A stretch of DNA of 64,000 bases from Denitratisoma oestradiolicum (GTDB lineage: Bacteria > Pseudomonadota > Gammaproteobacteria > Burkholderiales > Rhodocyclaceae), in NCBI RefSeq assembly GCF_902813185.1, contig NZ_LR778301.1, positions 3,142,001-3,206,000 on the forward strand, given 5' to 3'. Under the pieces are notes generated by a model. It made no database searches, had not been told where the DNA came from, and worked only from the letters and a program-made list of their open reading frames with translations. Below, piece by piece: positions 56,844 to 64,000 of the stretch (position 1 is the first letter of the stretch; the number at the start of each line of letters is the position of its first letter). The position numbers were made by a program, and so were the translations under genes.

Positions 56844-57030
56844 TTGACTAGATTGATCCGCTTACTGATCCAACGGCTGCTTGACCATCTTACTCATCTC
56901 GATCTTCAGATTGCTGAGTTGGAGCAAGCAATCCTTCGCGAACATCGGGAGAATGAGGCTTGTCAGCGTCTGGCTGCAATTCCTAGCATTGGTCCAATCA
57001 CTGCGACTGCTCTGGTAGCTAATTTACCGA
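56844..57030 (+). pseudogene. IS110-family transposase fragment (right side of the iron module)
   Basis: HLTHLDLQIAELEQAILREH, then RLAAIPSIGPITATALVANL is the beginning of the transposase-20 domain of an IS110-family enzyme. It stops abruptly at about 57030 and has no N-terminal part. It differs from the left remnant at 51570-52082, so they are not two copies of one element. Confidence 0.8.
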
Positions 57031-57358
57031 GTTGTCGCCAACGTGTTGCCGATTCAATGGGCCGCCATGAGCGGCCCTTCCACCCCGGCAATAGGTACGT
57101 GCATGGGGGGCGTTGGCGGAACGATGGCCGATGCCCCGGGGTATTCCTCCAGGGGAACGAGGGTTTTGCGAATCGCCGGGCTAAGGTCGGAGGACTTCAT
57201 GGTGAAGCGCTTATCCTTTAATGAGAGGGCGGCTCATTAAAGGATAATAAAGTAACCATTAATGTGGCAACGGAAATCAAAGCATCACCGGTATCCCAGG
57301 CCTGATGGCCTCTGGCCCTGTAGCGGCCCGGGCACTGCTCCGTTGCGCGGCTTCCCGA
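57031..57358. other. Non-coding stretch with a fragmentary minus-strand frame
   Basis: On the minus strand an ATG near 57201 opens a short frame (MKSSDLSPAIRKTLVPLEEY) that ends after about 48 codons in sequence I do not recognise; it looks like the start of a gene cut by the IS110 fragment. The 14-base palindrome at 57212-57246 lies just upstream of that frame. No other gene is seen up to 57359. Confidence 0.4.
57212..57246. repeat. Perfect 14-base inverted repeat
   Basis: TATCCTTTAATGAG-AGGGCGG-CTCATTAAAGGATA has 14-base perfect arms and a 7-base spacer. It lies ahead of a broken minus-strand frame, so it may be an old operator or a mobile-element palindrome. Confidence 0.8.
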
Positions 57359-57634
57359 CTACTTTTCCGCCGCCAGTCCGGCCCGCAGCAGTTCTTCCAC
57401 CATCGTGTTGAGGGGCACCTGCCGGTCCGCGGCGCGCTGTTGCAGGGACTGCACCAGTTCCTTGTCGATCTTCACGGCAAAGGGCACCAGGCCCAGGGCC
57501 TGGTCACGGCGGCGCTGTTCCTTCTTGTCGGGCAGGGAGGCGGCGGCCTGGCCGAAGCGCTGGGGGGTGCCGGACTTGCTCATCTGACCCATAATCTTGA
57601 GGCCCAGACTTTTTGCCAGATCGGTGCGTTTCAT
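57359..57634 (-). CDS. Small basic hypothetical protein, possibly ribbon-helix-helix-like
   Basis: A 91-residue protein with a basic N-terminus and a C-terminal helix pair (VKIDKELVQSLQQRAADRQV; PLNTMVEELLRAGL) that resembles the ribbon-helix-helix pattern of small DNA-binding regulators. No cognate toxin gene lies next to it. It follows the upstream methyltransferase gene in the same direction with a 28-base gap. Function unknown. Confidence 0.6.
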   Translation of the reverse strand: MKRTDLAKSLGLKIMGQMSKSGTPQRFGQAAASLPDKKEQRRRDQALGLVPFAVKIDKELVQSLQQRAADRQVPLNTMVEELLRAGLAAEK

Positions 57635-57662
57635 GGTGTATCCACTTATCAGTGTATGAGAG

Positions 57663-58688
57663 TCAAACCCGCAGCAGCAGCATCTTCAGGGGATGCTTGC
57701 CGTCGTGGCTGGGGAAGTCGGTTTCCGGGGCGATCCACTCCGCTTCGCGGATGGGCCGGCCGGCTTTTTTGGCGCTGCGATCAAGCTGGTCCAGCCAGGC
57801 TTCCCCTTCCACCTGGGCCACGTTGTTGCAGCAGAACAGGCTGCCGCCTTCGGCGGTGCACAGCAGGGCCGGCTTGAACAGGGCCGGGTAGTCATTGATC
57901 AGGTCCACCACGCCGAAGGGGCTGCGGGCGTAACGGGGCGGGTCCATGAACACCAGGTCGAAGGCCCGCTGCTCCAGCTTGGGGAAGGGGGGCATGGGCT
58001 TGCCCCGTACCCGTTCCGGCTGGCCGATGCCCGAATACTGGCGCATGGCGGCGAAGGCGTCGCTCTTGATGAAGCGCAGGCGCTGGGGCAGTTCGTTGAG
58101 GGTGGCGTTGCCCTTGCCGATCTTGAGAGCCGTTTCGGAAAAATCCACATTCACCACAAAGCCGGCCCCGGCCTTGGCCGCCGCCACGCCCACGCCGCAG
58201 GTGTAGGCGAAGACATTGAGCAGGGACTTGCCTGCCGCTTCCGCCATCACCCGGCGCCGGGCCGCCCGCAGGTCCAGGAACAGCCAGGGGTCCTGGCCGG
58301 CATGGCGGCCCTGGACCTGGTACTTCACGCCCATCTCCTGCACGACCACCGAGGTGGTGGCGATGGTCATGGCATCGGGCGGCAGGGTGTTGCCGATGCG
58401 GGAGTTCTTGGCGCTGCGGTCGTTATAAACCAGCTTCAGGCCCGGGATATGGCTGTCGTAGAAGGCGGCGATGGCCTCCAGCCCGGCCTCGTCCAGGCTG
58501 CGGTGAAAACTCTGCACCAGCAGCAGTTCGCCATAACGATCCACCGTCAGGCCGCTCTCCCCCTCCACGCTGCCATGAAACAGGCGATAGGCGTCGGTGG
58601 ACTCGGCATGGAGCCGGGCCAGCAAATCAGCGCGGGCGCCATAGGCATCGGCCAGCAGGGCGATCAGGGAGTCGTTGGAGAGGGACAT
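57663..58688 (-). CDS. Class I SAM-dependent rRNA methyltransferase (RlmI-like)
   Basis: A 341-residue methyltransferase. The start at 58688 ([12 protein letters not shown]) is preferred to 58724. [20 protein letters not shown] opens the fold; [20 protein letters not shown] is the SAM-binding loop and [13 protein letters not shown] the D-P-P-x-Y catalytic motif of the RlmI/RlmK group, which make m5C in 23S rRNA. The N-terminal PUA domain of RlmI is reduced. It lies just beyond the tRNA-Ala gene. Confidence 0.82.
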   Translation of the reverse strand: MSLSNDSLIALLADAYGARADLLARLHAESTDAYRLFHGSVEGESGLTVDRYGELLLVQSFHRSLDEAGLEAIAAFYDSHIPGLKLVYNDRSAKNSRIGNTLPPDAMTIATTSVVVQEMGVKYQVQGRHAGQDPWLFLDLRAARRRVMAEAAGKSLLNVFAYTCGVGVAAAKAGAGFVVNVDFSETALKIGKGNATLNELPQRLRFIKSDAFAAMRQYSGIGQPERVRGKPMPPFPKLEQRAFDLVFMDPPRYARSPFGVVDLINDYPALFKPALLCTAEGGSLFCCNNVAQVEGEAWLDQLDRSAKKAGRPIREAEWIAPETDFPSHDGKHPLKMLLLRV

Positions 58689-58767
58689 GGGGCCTCGAAA
58701 ATGGAAGGAGCGGCTGGCCGGCACCGCAAAGGAAAAAGGCCAGAGCGGGTCTGGCCTTCTTGTGTCT

Positions 58768-58843
<76 letters not shown>

Positions 58844-58906
58844 ATGTGACAAGCGGGCGCGATTATATCAGTGCACGCCGGGCTTGTCGTATTGGAATGT
58901 CGGGGG

Positions 58907-59683
58907 CTAGCCCTTCAGCAGAGCCCGCAACTGGGGCCACTGGCGGCGGCTCACCGCCACCCGGTCATCGATGCCGCGCAGGATCAGTTGCCAGCGGGGC
59001 TCGCCCTCGGCCTCCCCGTCGGGTTCTGCCTCGGCGCCATGTTCGTAGCCGGCAATGGCGGCCCGGGCCACCAGGCAGTTGCGATGAACCCGGATGAAGC
59101 GTTCGCCCAGCTCCGTCTCCAGTTGGGTCAGGGATTCCTCCAGCAGGTATTCGCCGGCAGCGGTGCGGGCCGCGACGTATTTTTGCTCGGCCTTCAGATA
59201 CAGCACCTCCTCCACCGGGATCAGATGGACCCGGCCCCGCAGGGTGGAACGCAACTGGTGGCGGCCCTCCGGGGCCAACTGGCGCAGGGCCTCGGCCCCG
59301 GGGGCGCCGCGGCCGACCCGGACCAGGGCTTCCCGGAGACGCTGGGCCCGCACCGGCTTCAGCAGATAGTCCAGGGCGCAAAGCTCGAAGGCCTTGACGG
59401 CATAGCTGTCGTAAGCGGTGACGAAGATCAGGGCGGGCGCCTGGGGCCGCCGGGCCAGATGCAGGGCCAGTTGCATGCCGTCCATGCGCGGCATGCGGAT
59501 GTCCAGCAACACCGCGTCCAGCACCAGACCCTCGGCTTTTTCCAGGGCCTCGACGCCGTCGCCGGCCTCGGCCACCACCTCGGTGGGCAGCTCCGCCACG
59601 ATGTCCCCCAGCAACTGGCGCAGGCGGGAGCGGGCCAGGGGTTCGTCATCCACCAGCATCAGGCGCAGGGGGGCGGCCGTCAT
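58907..59683 (-). CDS. LytTR-family response regulator (AlgR-like)
   Basis: A 258-residue response regulator. The receiver domain has LMLVDDEPLARSR, the phospho-acceptor Asp in VLLDIRMPRMDG, and TAYDSYAVKAF; the C-terminal LytTR DNA-binding domain covers about residues 145-258 (VEEVLYLKAEQKYVAARTAA; FIRVHRNCLVAR). It overlaps the sensor kinase gene by four bases (ATGA). Regulates target promoters after phosphorylation by the neighbouring kinase. Confidence 0.92.
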   Translation of the reverse strand: MTAAPLRLMLVDDEPLARSRLRQLLGDIVAELPTEVVAEAGDGVEALEKAEGLVLDAVLLDIRMPRMDGMQLALHLARRPQAPALIFVTAYDSYAVKAFELCALDYLLKPVRAQRLREALVRVGRGAPGAEALRQLAPEGRHQLRSTLRGRVHLIPVEEVLYLKAEQKYVAARTAAGEYLLEESLTQLETELGERFIRVHRNCLVARAAIAGYEHGAEAEPDGEAEGEPRWQLILRGIDDRVAVSRRQWPQLRALLKG

Positions 59684-60543
59684 GATTCACCGTCCCGCCG
59701 ATGGGGCAGCACGATGCGCAGCACATAGCGCTCGCCCTTGACCTCGGCGTTCAGGCTGGCGGCCAGGCCGTAGAAGAGTTGCAGGCGCTCCCGGATGTTG
59801 GCCAGGGCCATGCGGTTGCCCTGGGCATGAACATGGCCAGGCAAATAGGGATTGGAAAGCTCGATCAGCACCATGGGGCCGGCGCTGGCCAGGCGAATGG
59901 CGATGGGCCCCGGCGCTTCCATGGGTTCGATGCCGTGATAGACGGCATTCTCCAGCAGGGGCTGGAGGATCAGTCGGGGCATGGTGGCATCCGGCGGGCA
60001 GTTGGCGATGTCCCATTGCACCTGGAGCCGTGCTCCCAGGCGCAGGCGTTCCAGGTCCAGATATTGGCGGCAGAGGGCAATTTCCTCCGACAGGGAAACC
60101 AGTTCCCGGGGATCCTGCATCTGGGCGCGGAACAGCTCGGCCAGTTCTTCCAGGGCCGCCTCGGCCCGGCGCGGATCGCTGCGTATGGTGCCCAGCACGG
60201 CGTTGAGGCTATTGAACAGGAAATGGGGGCGGATGCGGGCGGTCAAGGCCATCAGCCGGGCTTCGGTGAGGGCATCCTCGCTGGGACGGCGGGCGGCCCA
60301 GATCAGGGCCAGGGCCGCACCCAGACCGCCGCCCAGGAGTACGGACAGCAGGCCGAGGGACAGGCCCGCCCAGCGGACCAGCAACGCCAGGACCAGCAGT
60401 GCGACCTCGATGGCGGCCACGACCAGCAGCCCGCGCCCCAGGGCGCGGGCCGGCCCATCACGCCAAACGGCAAGGCACCGCTGTAGCAGGGAGGCGGCGG
60501 GGGACTCGTTGAATTGCCGTATACTTTCGTCTTCTTGGGCCAT
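59680..60543 (-). CDS. LytS/AlgZ-type sensor histidine kinase
   Basis: A 287-residue membrane sensor kinase of the His_kinase (PF06580) family. Two membrane segments (GLLVVAAIEVALLVLALLV and LGLLSVLLGGGLGAALALI) precede the phospho-acceptor region RPHFLFNSLNAVLG and the ATPase N box in LILQPLLENAVYHGIEP. The start at 60543 (MAQEDESIRQ) diverges from argH by 34 bases. Works with the downstream LytTR regulator. Confidence 0.9.
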   Translation of the reverse strand: MAQEDESIRQFNESPAASLLQRCLAVWRDGPARALGRGLLVVAAIEVALLVLALLVRWAGLSLGLLSVLLGGGLGAALALIWAARRPSEDALTEARLMALTARIRPHFLFNSLNAVLGTIRSDPRRAEAALEELAELFRAQMQDPRELVSLSEEIALCRQYLDLERLRLGARLQVQWDIANCPPDATMPRLILQPLLENAVYHGIEPMEAPGPIAIRLASAGPMVLIELSNPYLPGHVHAQGNRMALANIRERLQLFYGLAASLNAEVKGERYVLRIVLPHRRDGES

Positions 60544-60577
60544 TGGCCGATCTCGTTGATTTGACGGCACTTCGATT

Positions 60578-61993
60578 ATGACAGAACAACTCGGTGCGGC
60601 AGACGCCGGCAAAGCCTGGTCCGGACGTTTTTCCGAACCCGTTTCCGACCTGGTGAAGCGCTACACCGCTTCGGTATTTTTCGACCAGCGCATGGCTCTC
60701 CAGGATATCCGGGGCTCCCTGGCCCACGCCCGGATGCTGGCCCGGCAGAACATCATCTCCGCCGCCGACCTGGCCGCCATCGAAAGCGGCATGGCCCAGG
60801 TGAAGAGCGAAATCGAGTCCGGCAGTTTCCACTGGAACCTGGACGACGAGGACGTGCACCTCAACATCGAAAAGCGCCTCACCGCCCTGGTGGGAGACGC
60901 CGGCAAGCGCCTGCACACCGGCCGCTCCCGCAACGACCAGGTGGCCACCGACATCCGCCTCTGGCTGCGGGACACCATCGACACCATCGATGGCCTGCTG
61001 GCTGCCTACATCCGCGCCCTGCTGGACCTGGCGGAGCAGCATGCCGCCACGCCCTTGCCCGGTTTCACCCATTTGCAGGTGGCCCAGCCGGTCACCTTCG
61101 GCCATCATCTGCTGGCCTATGTGGAAATGGCCCGGCGGGACCGGGAACGCATGATGGATGCCAGGAAGCGGGTCAATCGCCTGCCCCTGGGCAGCGCCGC
61201 CCTGGCCGGCACCACCTTCCCCATCGACCGGGAATCCGTGGCCCGGGAACTGGGCTTCGAAGGAGTCTGCGAGAACTCCCTGGACGCCGTGTCGGACCGG
61301 GATTTCGCCATCGAATTCCTCGCCGCCGCCTCCCTGGTGATGGTTCATGTGTCACGCTTTTCCGAGGAACTAATCCTATGGATGAGCCCCCGGGTGGGCT
61401 TCATCGACATTGCCGACCGCTTCTGCACCGGCTCGTCGATCATGCCTCAGAAGAAGAACCCGGACGTGCCGGAACTGGCCCGGGGCAAGAGCGGTCGGGT
61501 GTTCGGCCACCTGATGGGCCTCTTGACCCTGATGAAGGGCCAGCCCCTGGCCTACAACAAGGACAACCAGGAGGACAAGGAACCCCTGTTCGACACTGCC
61601 GACACCCTGGTGGACACCCTGCGCATCTTCGCCGACATGGTGCCCGGCATCACCGTGAAGCCGGAAGCCATGGCCGCCGCCCTGAAGCAGGGTTACGCCA
61701 CCGCCACCGATCTGGCCGACTACTTGGTGAAGAAGGGTCTGCCCTTCCGCGATGCCCACGAGGCCGTGGCCCTGGCGGTGCGCGCCGCCGAACAGCGGGG
61801 CTGCGACCTGCCGGACTTCAGCCTGGCCGAACTGCAGGCCTTCTCCCCCCTGATCGGCGAGGACGTGTTCGCTGTGCTGACCGTGGCCGGCTCCCTGGCG
61901 GCCCGCAATCACATCGGCGGCACCGCGCCCGAGCAGGTCAGGGCCACCATTGCAAGAAGGCGCAAGGAGTTGGGCCCAGGCCCCGCTGCCTGA
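60578..61993 (+). CDS. argH: Argininosuccinate lyase
   Basis: A 471-residue enzyme of the fumarase/aspartase superfamily, splitting argininosuccinate to arginine and fumarate. [20 protein letters not shown] opens the protein, [17 protein letters not shown] is present, and [20 protein letters not shown] is the family signature. The stop shares one base with the start of the downstream kinase gene (TGATG). Confidence 0.97.
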   Translation: MTEQLGAADAGKAWSGRFSEPVSDLVKRYTASVFFDQRMALQDIRGSLAHARMLARQNIISAADLAAIESGMAQVKSEIESGSFHWNLDDEDVHLNIEKRLTALVGDAGKRLHTGRSRNDQVATDIRLWLRDTIDTIDGLLAAYIRALLDLAEQHAATPLPGFTHLQVAQPVTFGHHLLAYVEMARRDRERMMDARKRVNRLPLGSAALAGTTFPIDRESVARELGFEGVCENSLDAVSDRDFAIEFLAAASLVMVHVSRFSEELILWMSPRVGFIDIADRFCTGSSIMPQKKNPDVPELARGKSGRVFGHLMGLLTLMKGQPLAYNKDNQEDKEPLFDTADTLVDTLRIFADMVPGITVKPEAMAAALKQGYATATDLADYLVKKGLPFRDAHEAVALAVRAAEQRGCDLPDFSLAELQAFSPLIGEDVFAVLTVAGSLAARNHIGGTAPEQVRATIARRRKELGPGPAA

Positions 61994-63285
61994 TGGACTA
62001 CATCGGCAAATACGAGGTTCGGCGTGTCCTGGGGGAGGGTGCCACCTCCACCGTGTACCTGGGCTTCGACTCCTTCGCCCAGCGGGAAGTGGCCATCAAG
62101 GTGATCGCCGCAGAGGCCCTGCGAGACCGGGATAAGGGCAGGCTCTATCGCCACCTGCTGGTCAACGAGGCCTCCCTGGCAGGCAAACTCAACCATCCCC
62201 ACATCGTCCAGATCTTCGACGCCGTCCTCAGTGACGAGATCAGTTACATCGTCATGGAGTACGTATCGGGCGGTACCCTGGAGCAGTTCTGTTCGCCGGA
62301 AGGCCTGCTGCCCCTGGATCGCGTGGTCGAAGTCATTTTCAAATGCACCCGCGCCCTGGATTACGCCCACCGCCTGGGCATCACCCACCGTGACATCAAA
62401 CCCGCCAATATCCTGCTGGTCGGGGACGGCAGCAACGGCGACATCAAGATCTCCGACTTCGGCGCGGCCCTGCTCAACGACAGCGACCAGACCCGCACCC
62501 AGGTGACCGGGGTCGGCTCCCCCGCCTACATGTCGCCGGAACAGGTCCAGGACCAGGCCCTCAGCCACCAGACCGACATCTATTCCCTGGGGGTGGTGAT
62601 GTACCAGTTGCTCACCGGCCGCCTGCCCTTCCATGCCAGCAGCAATTACGGCATGGTCTATCAGATCACCAACGCCGAGCCGCCGTCCCCCTCCACGCTC
62701 CGCGCCGACCTGCCTCCGGAGCTGGAAACCATCGTGGCCCGGGCGATGCAGAAGTCCCTCGACGCCCGCTACGCCGACTGGGATGCCTTTGCCCACGACC
62801 TGGCGCAATCCTTCCGCAACGGCAAGCTCGCTTCCACCCAGACCCAGGGCGTACCGGACAGCGAGAAGTTCGAGACCCTGCGGGGGCTGCCCTTCTTCCG
62901 GGAGTTTTCCGACGTGGAAATCTGGGAGGTGGTGCGCTTCTCCACCTGGAACGATGTCAGTGCCGACACGCTGCTGATGAAGGACGGCGAGGCCGGCGAC
63001 TATTTCTGTTTCCTAGTCAGCGGCGAAGCCCGGGTCGCCAAGCGGGGCCGCACCCTGGGCCTCCTGACCCCCGGCGACTGTTTCGGCGAAATGGCCGTAG
63101 TCGGCCGCAGCAGCCGCGTCCGGGGTGCCGACGTGGCAGCCCGGAGCCATTCCCGGGTGATCACCATCCGCGCCGAGACCCTGCGCCACGCCTCCGACAC
63201 CTGCCGCATGCACTTCTACCAGGGCTTCCTGGAGGTCCTTTCCCGCCGTCTGACCATGGCCAACGCCCGGCTGGCGGCCCTCTGA
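61993..63285 (+). CDS. Ser/Thr protein kinase with C-terminal cNMP-binding domain
   Basis: A 430-residue cytosolic protein. Hanks-type kinase residues are complete: GEGATSTVYLG, VAIKVIA (Lys), ITHRDIKPANILL, KISDFGAALL, SPAYMSPEQ and DIYSLGVVMYQLLTG. From about residue 295 a cyclic-nucleotide-binding domain follows (DTLLMKDGEAGDYFCFLVSG; LGLLTPGDCFGEMAVVGRSS). This is the arrangement of PKG-like enzymes, with ligand domain after rather than before the kinase. The start overlaps the argH stop by one base, so it is translationally coupled to arginine synthesis. Substrate unknown. Confidence 0.9.
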   Translation: MDYIGKYEVRRVLGEGATSTVYLGFDSFAQREVAIKVIAAEALRDRDKGRLYRHLLVNEASLAGKLNHPHIVQIFDAVLSDEISYIVMEYVSGGTLEQFCSPEGLLPLDRVVEVIFKCTRALDYAHRLGITHRDIKPANILLVGDGSNGDIKISDFGAALLNDSDQTRTQVTGVGSPAYMSPEQVQDQALSHQTDIYSLGVVMYQLLTGRLPFHASSNYGMVYQITNAEPPSPSTLRADLPPELETIVARAMQKSLDARYADWDAFAHDLAQSFRNGKLASTQTQGVPDSEKFETLRGLPFFREFSDVEIWEVVRFSTWNDVSADTLLMKDGEAGDYFCFLVSGEARVAKRGRTLGLLTPGDCFGEMAVVGRSSRVRGADVAARSHSRVITIRAETLRHASDTCRMHFYQGFLEVLSRRLTMANARLAAL

Positions 63286-63324
63286 GTATCCCAAGGCCGG
63301 AGGAAGGTCTGATATATTTCAGCC

Positions 63325-63378
63325 ATGCAGCAACTTCCCTATAAGCGCTGGCCTTCCTGGTTTCGTTGGTGGCGGTAA
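63325..63378 (+). CDS. trpL: Putative trp operon leader peptide
   Basis: An 18-codon frame: Met-Gln-Gln-Leu-Pro-Tyr-Lys-Arg-Trp-Pro-Ser-Trp-Phe-Arg-Trp-Trp-Arg, with four Trp codons in 17, two in tandem, ending in TAA. It stands about 140 bases before trpG. The tandem Trp codons lie on the left arm of a hairpin (TTGGTGGCGG-TAAG-CCGCCAAA). This is the architecture of a ribosome-mediated tryptophan attenuator. The ribosome site is weak (GGAGG about 21 bases upstream). Confidence 0.7.
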   Translation: MQQLPYKRWPSWFRWWR

Positions 63379-63516
63379 GCCGCCAAACGATTCTTACGCA
63401 CGCCCCCCCGAAGTCAGAAAGCTGCAAATCCGGGGGAACAACGGAGTGGCAGACGCCCTCCGCAAGCCAGCGAAAAGCCAGACACCAGTCAATAGAATTC
63501 ACGGGATGCCAAACAT
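63352..63516 (+). promoter_or_regulatory. Candidate attenuator region between trpL and trpG
   Basis: After the leader peptide come several mutually exclusive inverted repeats: GGCGG-TAAG-CCGCC (63370-63384), a CCCCCCCG...CCGGGGG pair (63405-63437) and CGGAG-TGGC-AGAC-GCCC-TCCG (63443-63463). They fit alternative pairing in an attenuator. I see no T-run after the last stem, so intrinsic termination cannot be claimed. Confidence 0.5.
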
Positions 63517-64000
63517 ATGCTGCTGATGATCGACAACTATGATTCCTTCACCTACAACCTGGTCCAGTATTTCGGCGAGCTGGGGGAGGAGGTGCGGGTG
63601 TTCCGCAACGACGCCATCACCCTGGAAGGCATCGCCGCGCAGAAGCCTGACCGGCTGGTGATTTCCCCCGGCCCCTGCTCGCCGGCGGAAGCCGGCATTT
63701 CCGTGGCGGCGATCCAGGAATTCGCCGGGCAGATACCGACCCTCGGCGTCTGCCTGGGCCACCAGAGCATAGGCGCGGCCTTCGGCGGCCGTATCGTCCA
63801 TGCCAAGCGCCCCATGCACGGCAAGACCTCCGCCGTGACCCACGCCGACTGCGGCGTGTTCAAGGGCCTGCCCAATCCCCTGACGGTGACCCGTTACCAC
63901 TCCCTGGCCATCGAGCGGGCCACCCTGCCGGACTGCCTGGAGGTGACGGCCTGGACCGAGGATGGGGAAATCATGGGGGTGCGCCACCGCGTGCTGGCCG
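63517..64000 (+). CDS. trpG: Anthranilate synthase glutamine amidotransferase subunit (3'-truncated by window edge)
   Basis: 161 codons are visible before the right edge of about 190 expected. [19 protein letters not shown] is the typical opening; [13 protein letters not shown] and [15 protein letters not shown] contain the oxyanion motif and the nucleophilic Cys; [11 protein letters not shown] carries a His region. TrpG supplies ammonia to TrpE for anthranilate; it could also serve as PabA. A Trp-rich leader peptide just upstream favours the tryptophan role. trpE is not adjacent upstream, so this probably begins a trpGDC-type operon. Confidence 0.92.
   Translation, partial: MLLMIDNYDSFTYNLVQYFGELGEEVRVFRNDAITLEGIAAQKPDRLVISPGPCSPAEAGISVAAIQEFAGQIPTLGVCLGHQSIGAAFGGRIVHAKRPMHGKTSAVTHADCGVFKGLPNPLTVTRYHSLAIERATLPDCLEVTAWTEDGEIMGVRHRVLA

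Overview
The window reads as a high-GC betaproteobacterial chromosome segment. The conserved block aroA-cmk, rpsA, ihfB, lapA, lapB, ugd, rfaE1, rfaD, cysM, together with argH, trpG and a LytS/AlgR-type sensor pair, is ordinary for Betaproteobacteria. A cytochrome cd1 nitrite reductase and a DUF2889/SDR/LLM-reductase/enoyl-CoA-hydratase operon recall denitrifying steroid or terpenoid degraders of the Rhodocyclales/Sterolibacteriaceae type. That lineage call is an inference from content, not from a marker alignment.

Layout. 1-8312 is a defence-like island of visibly lower GC: the C-terminal part of a protein ending in a PD-(D/E)XK-like nuclease domain, a four-gene SMC/MukB-like locus that fits the Wadjet anti-plasmid family (order C-B-A-D, minus strand), and a dead Fic gene. 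8567-14497 holds a secreted caspase-SUMF1 fusion, a divergent cNMP-domain/SLC13-type transporter, a periplasmic binding-like protein, a pyrimidine-dimer glycosylase-like protein and an SRPBCC protein. 14707-25384 holds an arylsulfatase, then a MoxR-DUF58-DUF4381-BatA-BatB/TPR-BatD operon ending in an octaheme cytochrome c fused to HEAT/TPR repeats. 25586-28372 is a small integron-cassette array without an integrase. Its first three genes each carry an HEPN-like R-x(4-6)-H motif and its fourth looks like a PD-(D/E)XK protein.

28473-36279 carries two SDR genes, a PAS/HAMP chemoreceptor-like protein lacking a signalling tip, an HD-GYP gene split by an in-frame TAA, an OB-fold protein, a bacteriohemerythrin, and solitary nirS with a perfect FNR/DNR palindrome upstream. 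36382-46213 is the core translation/LPS block. 46235-51217 carries a CBS protein, the DUF2889-SDR-LLM-ECH operon and a 3'-5' exonuclease. 51367-57246 is an iron-uptake module (Fur-like palindrome, TonB receptor, DUF4198 and PepSY proteins) bounded on each side by decayed IS110-family sequences. 57359-64000 holds a small hypothetical gene, an RlmI-like methyltransferase, tRNA-Ala(CGC), the two-component pair, argH translationally coupled to a Ser/Thr kinase-cNMP protein, and a Trp-rich leader peptide ahead of a trpG that runs off the right edge.

The strongest leads are the HEPN-rich orphan cassette array, the Wadjet-like locus with a non-canonical order, and the putative trp attenuator placed directly before trpG. 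No integrase, CRISPR array, phage gene set or rRNA was seen.
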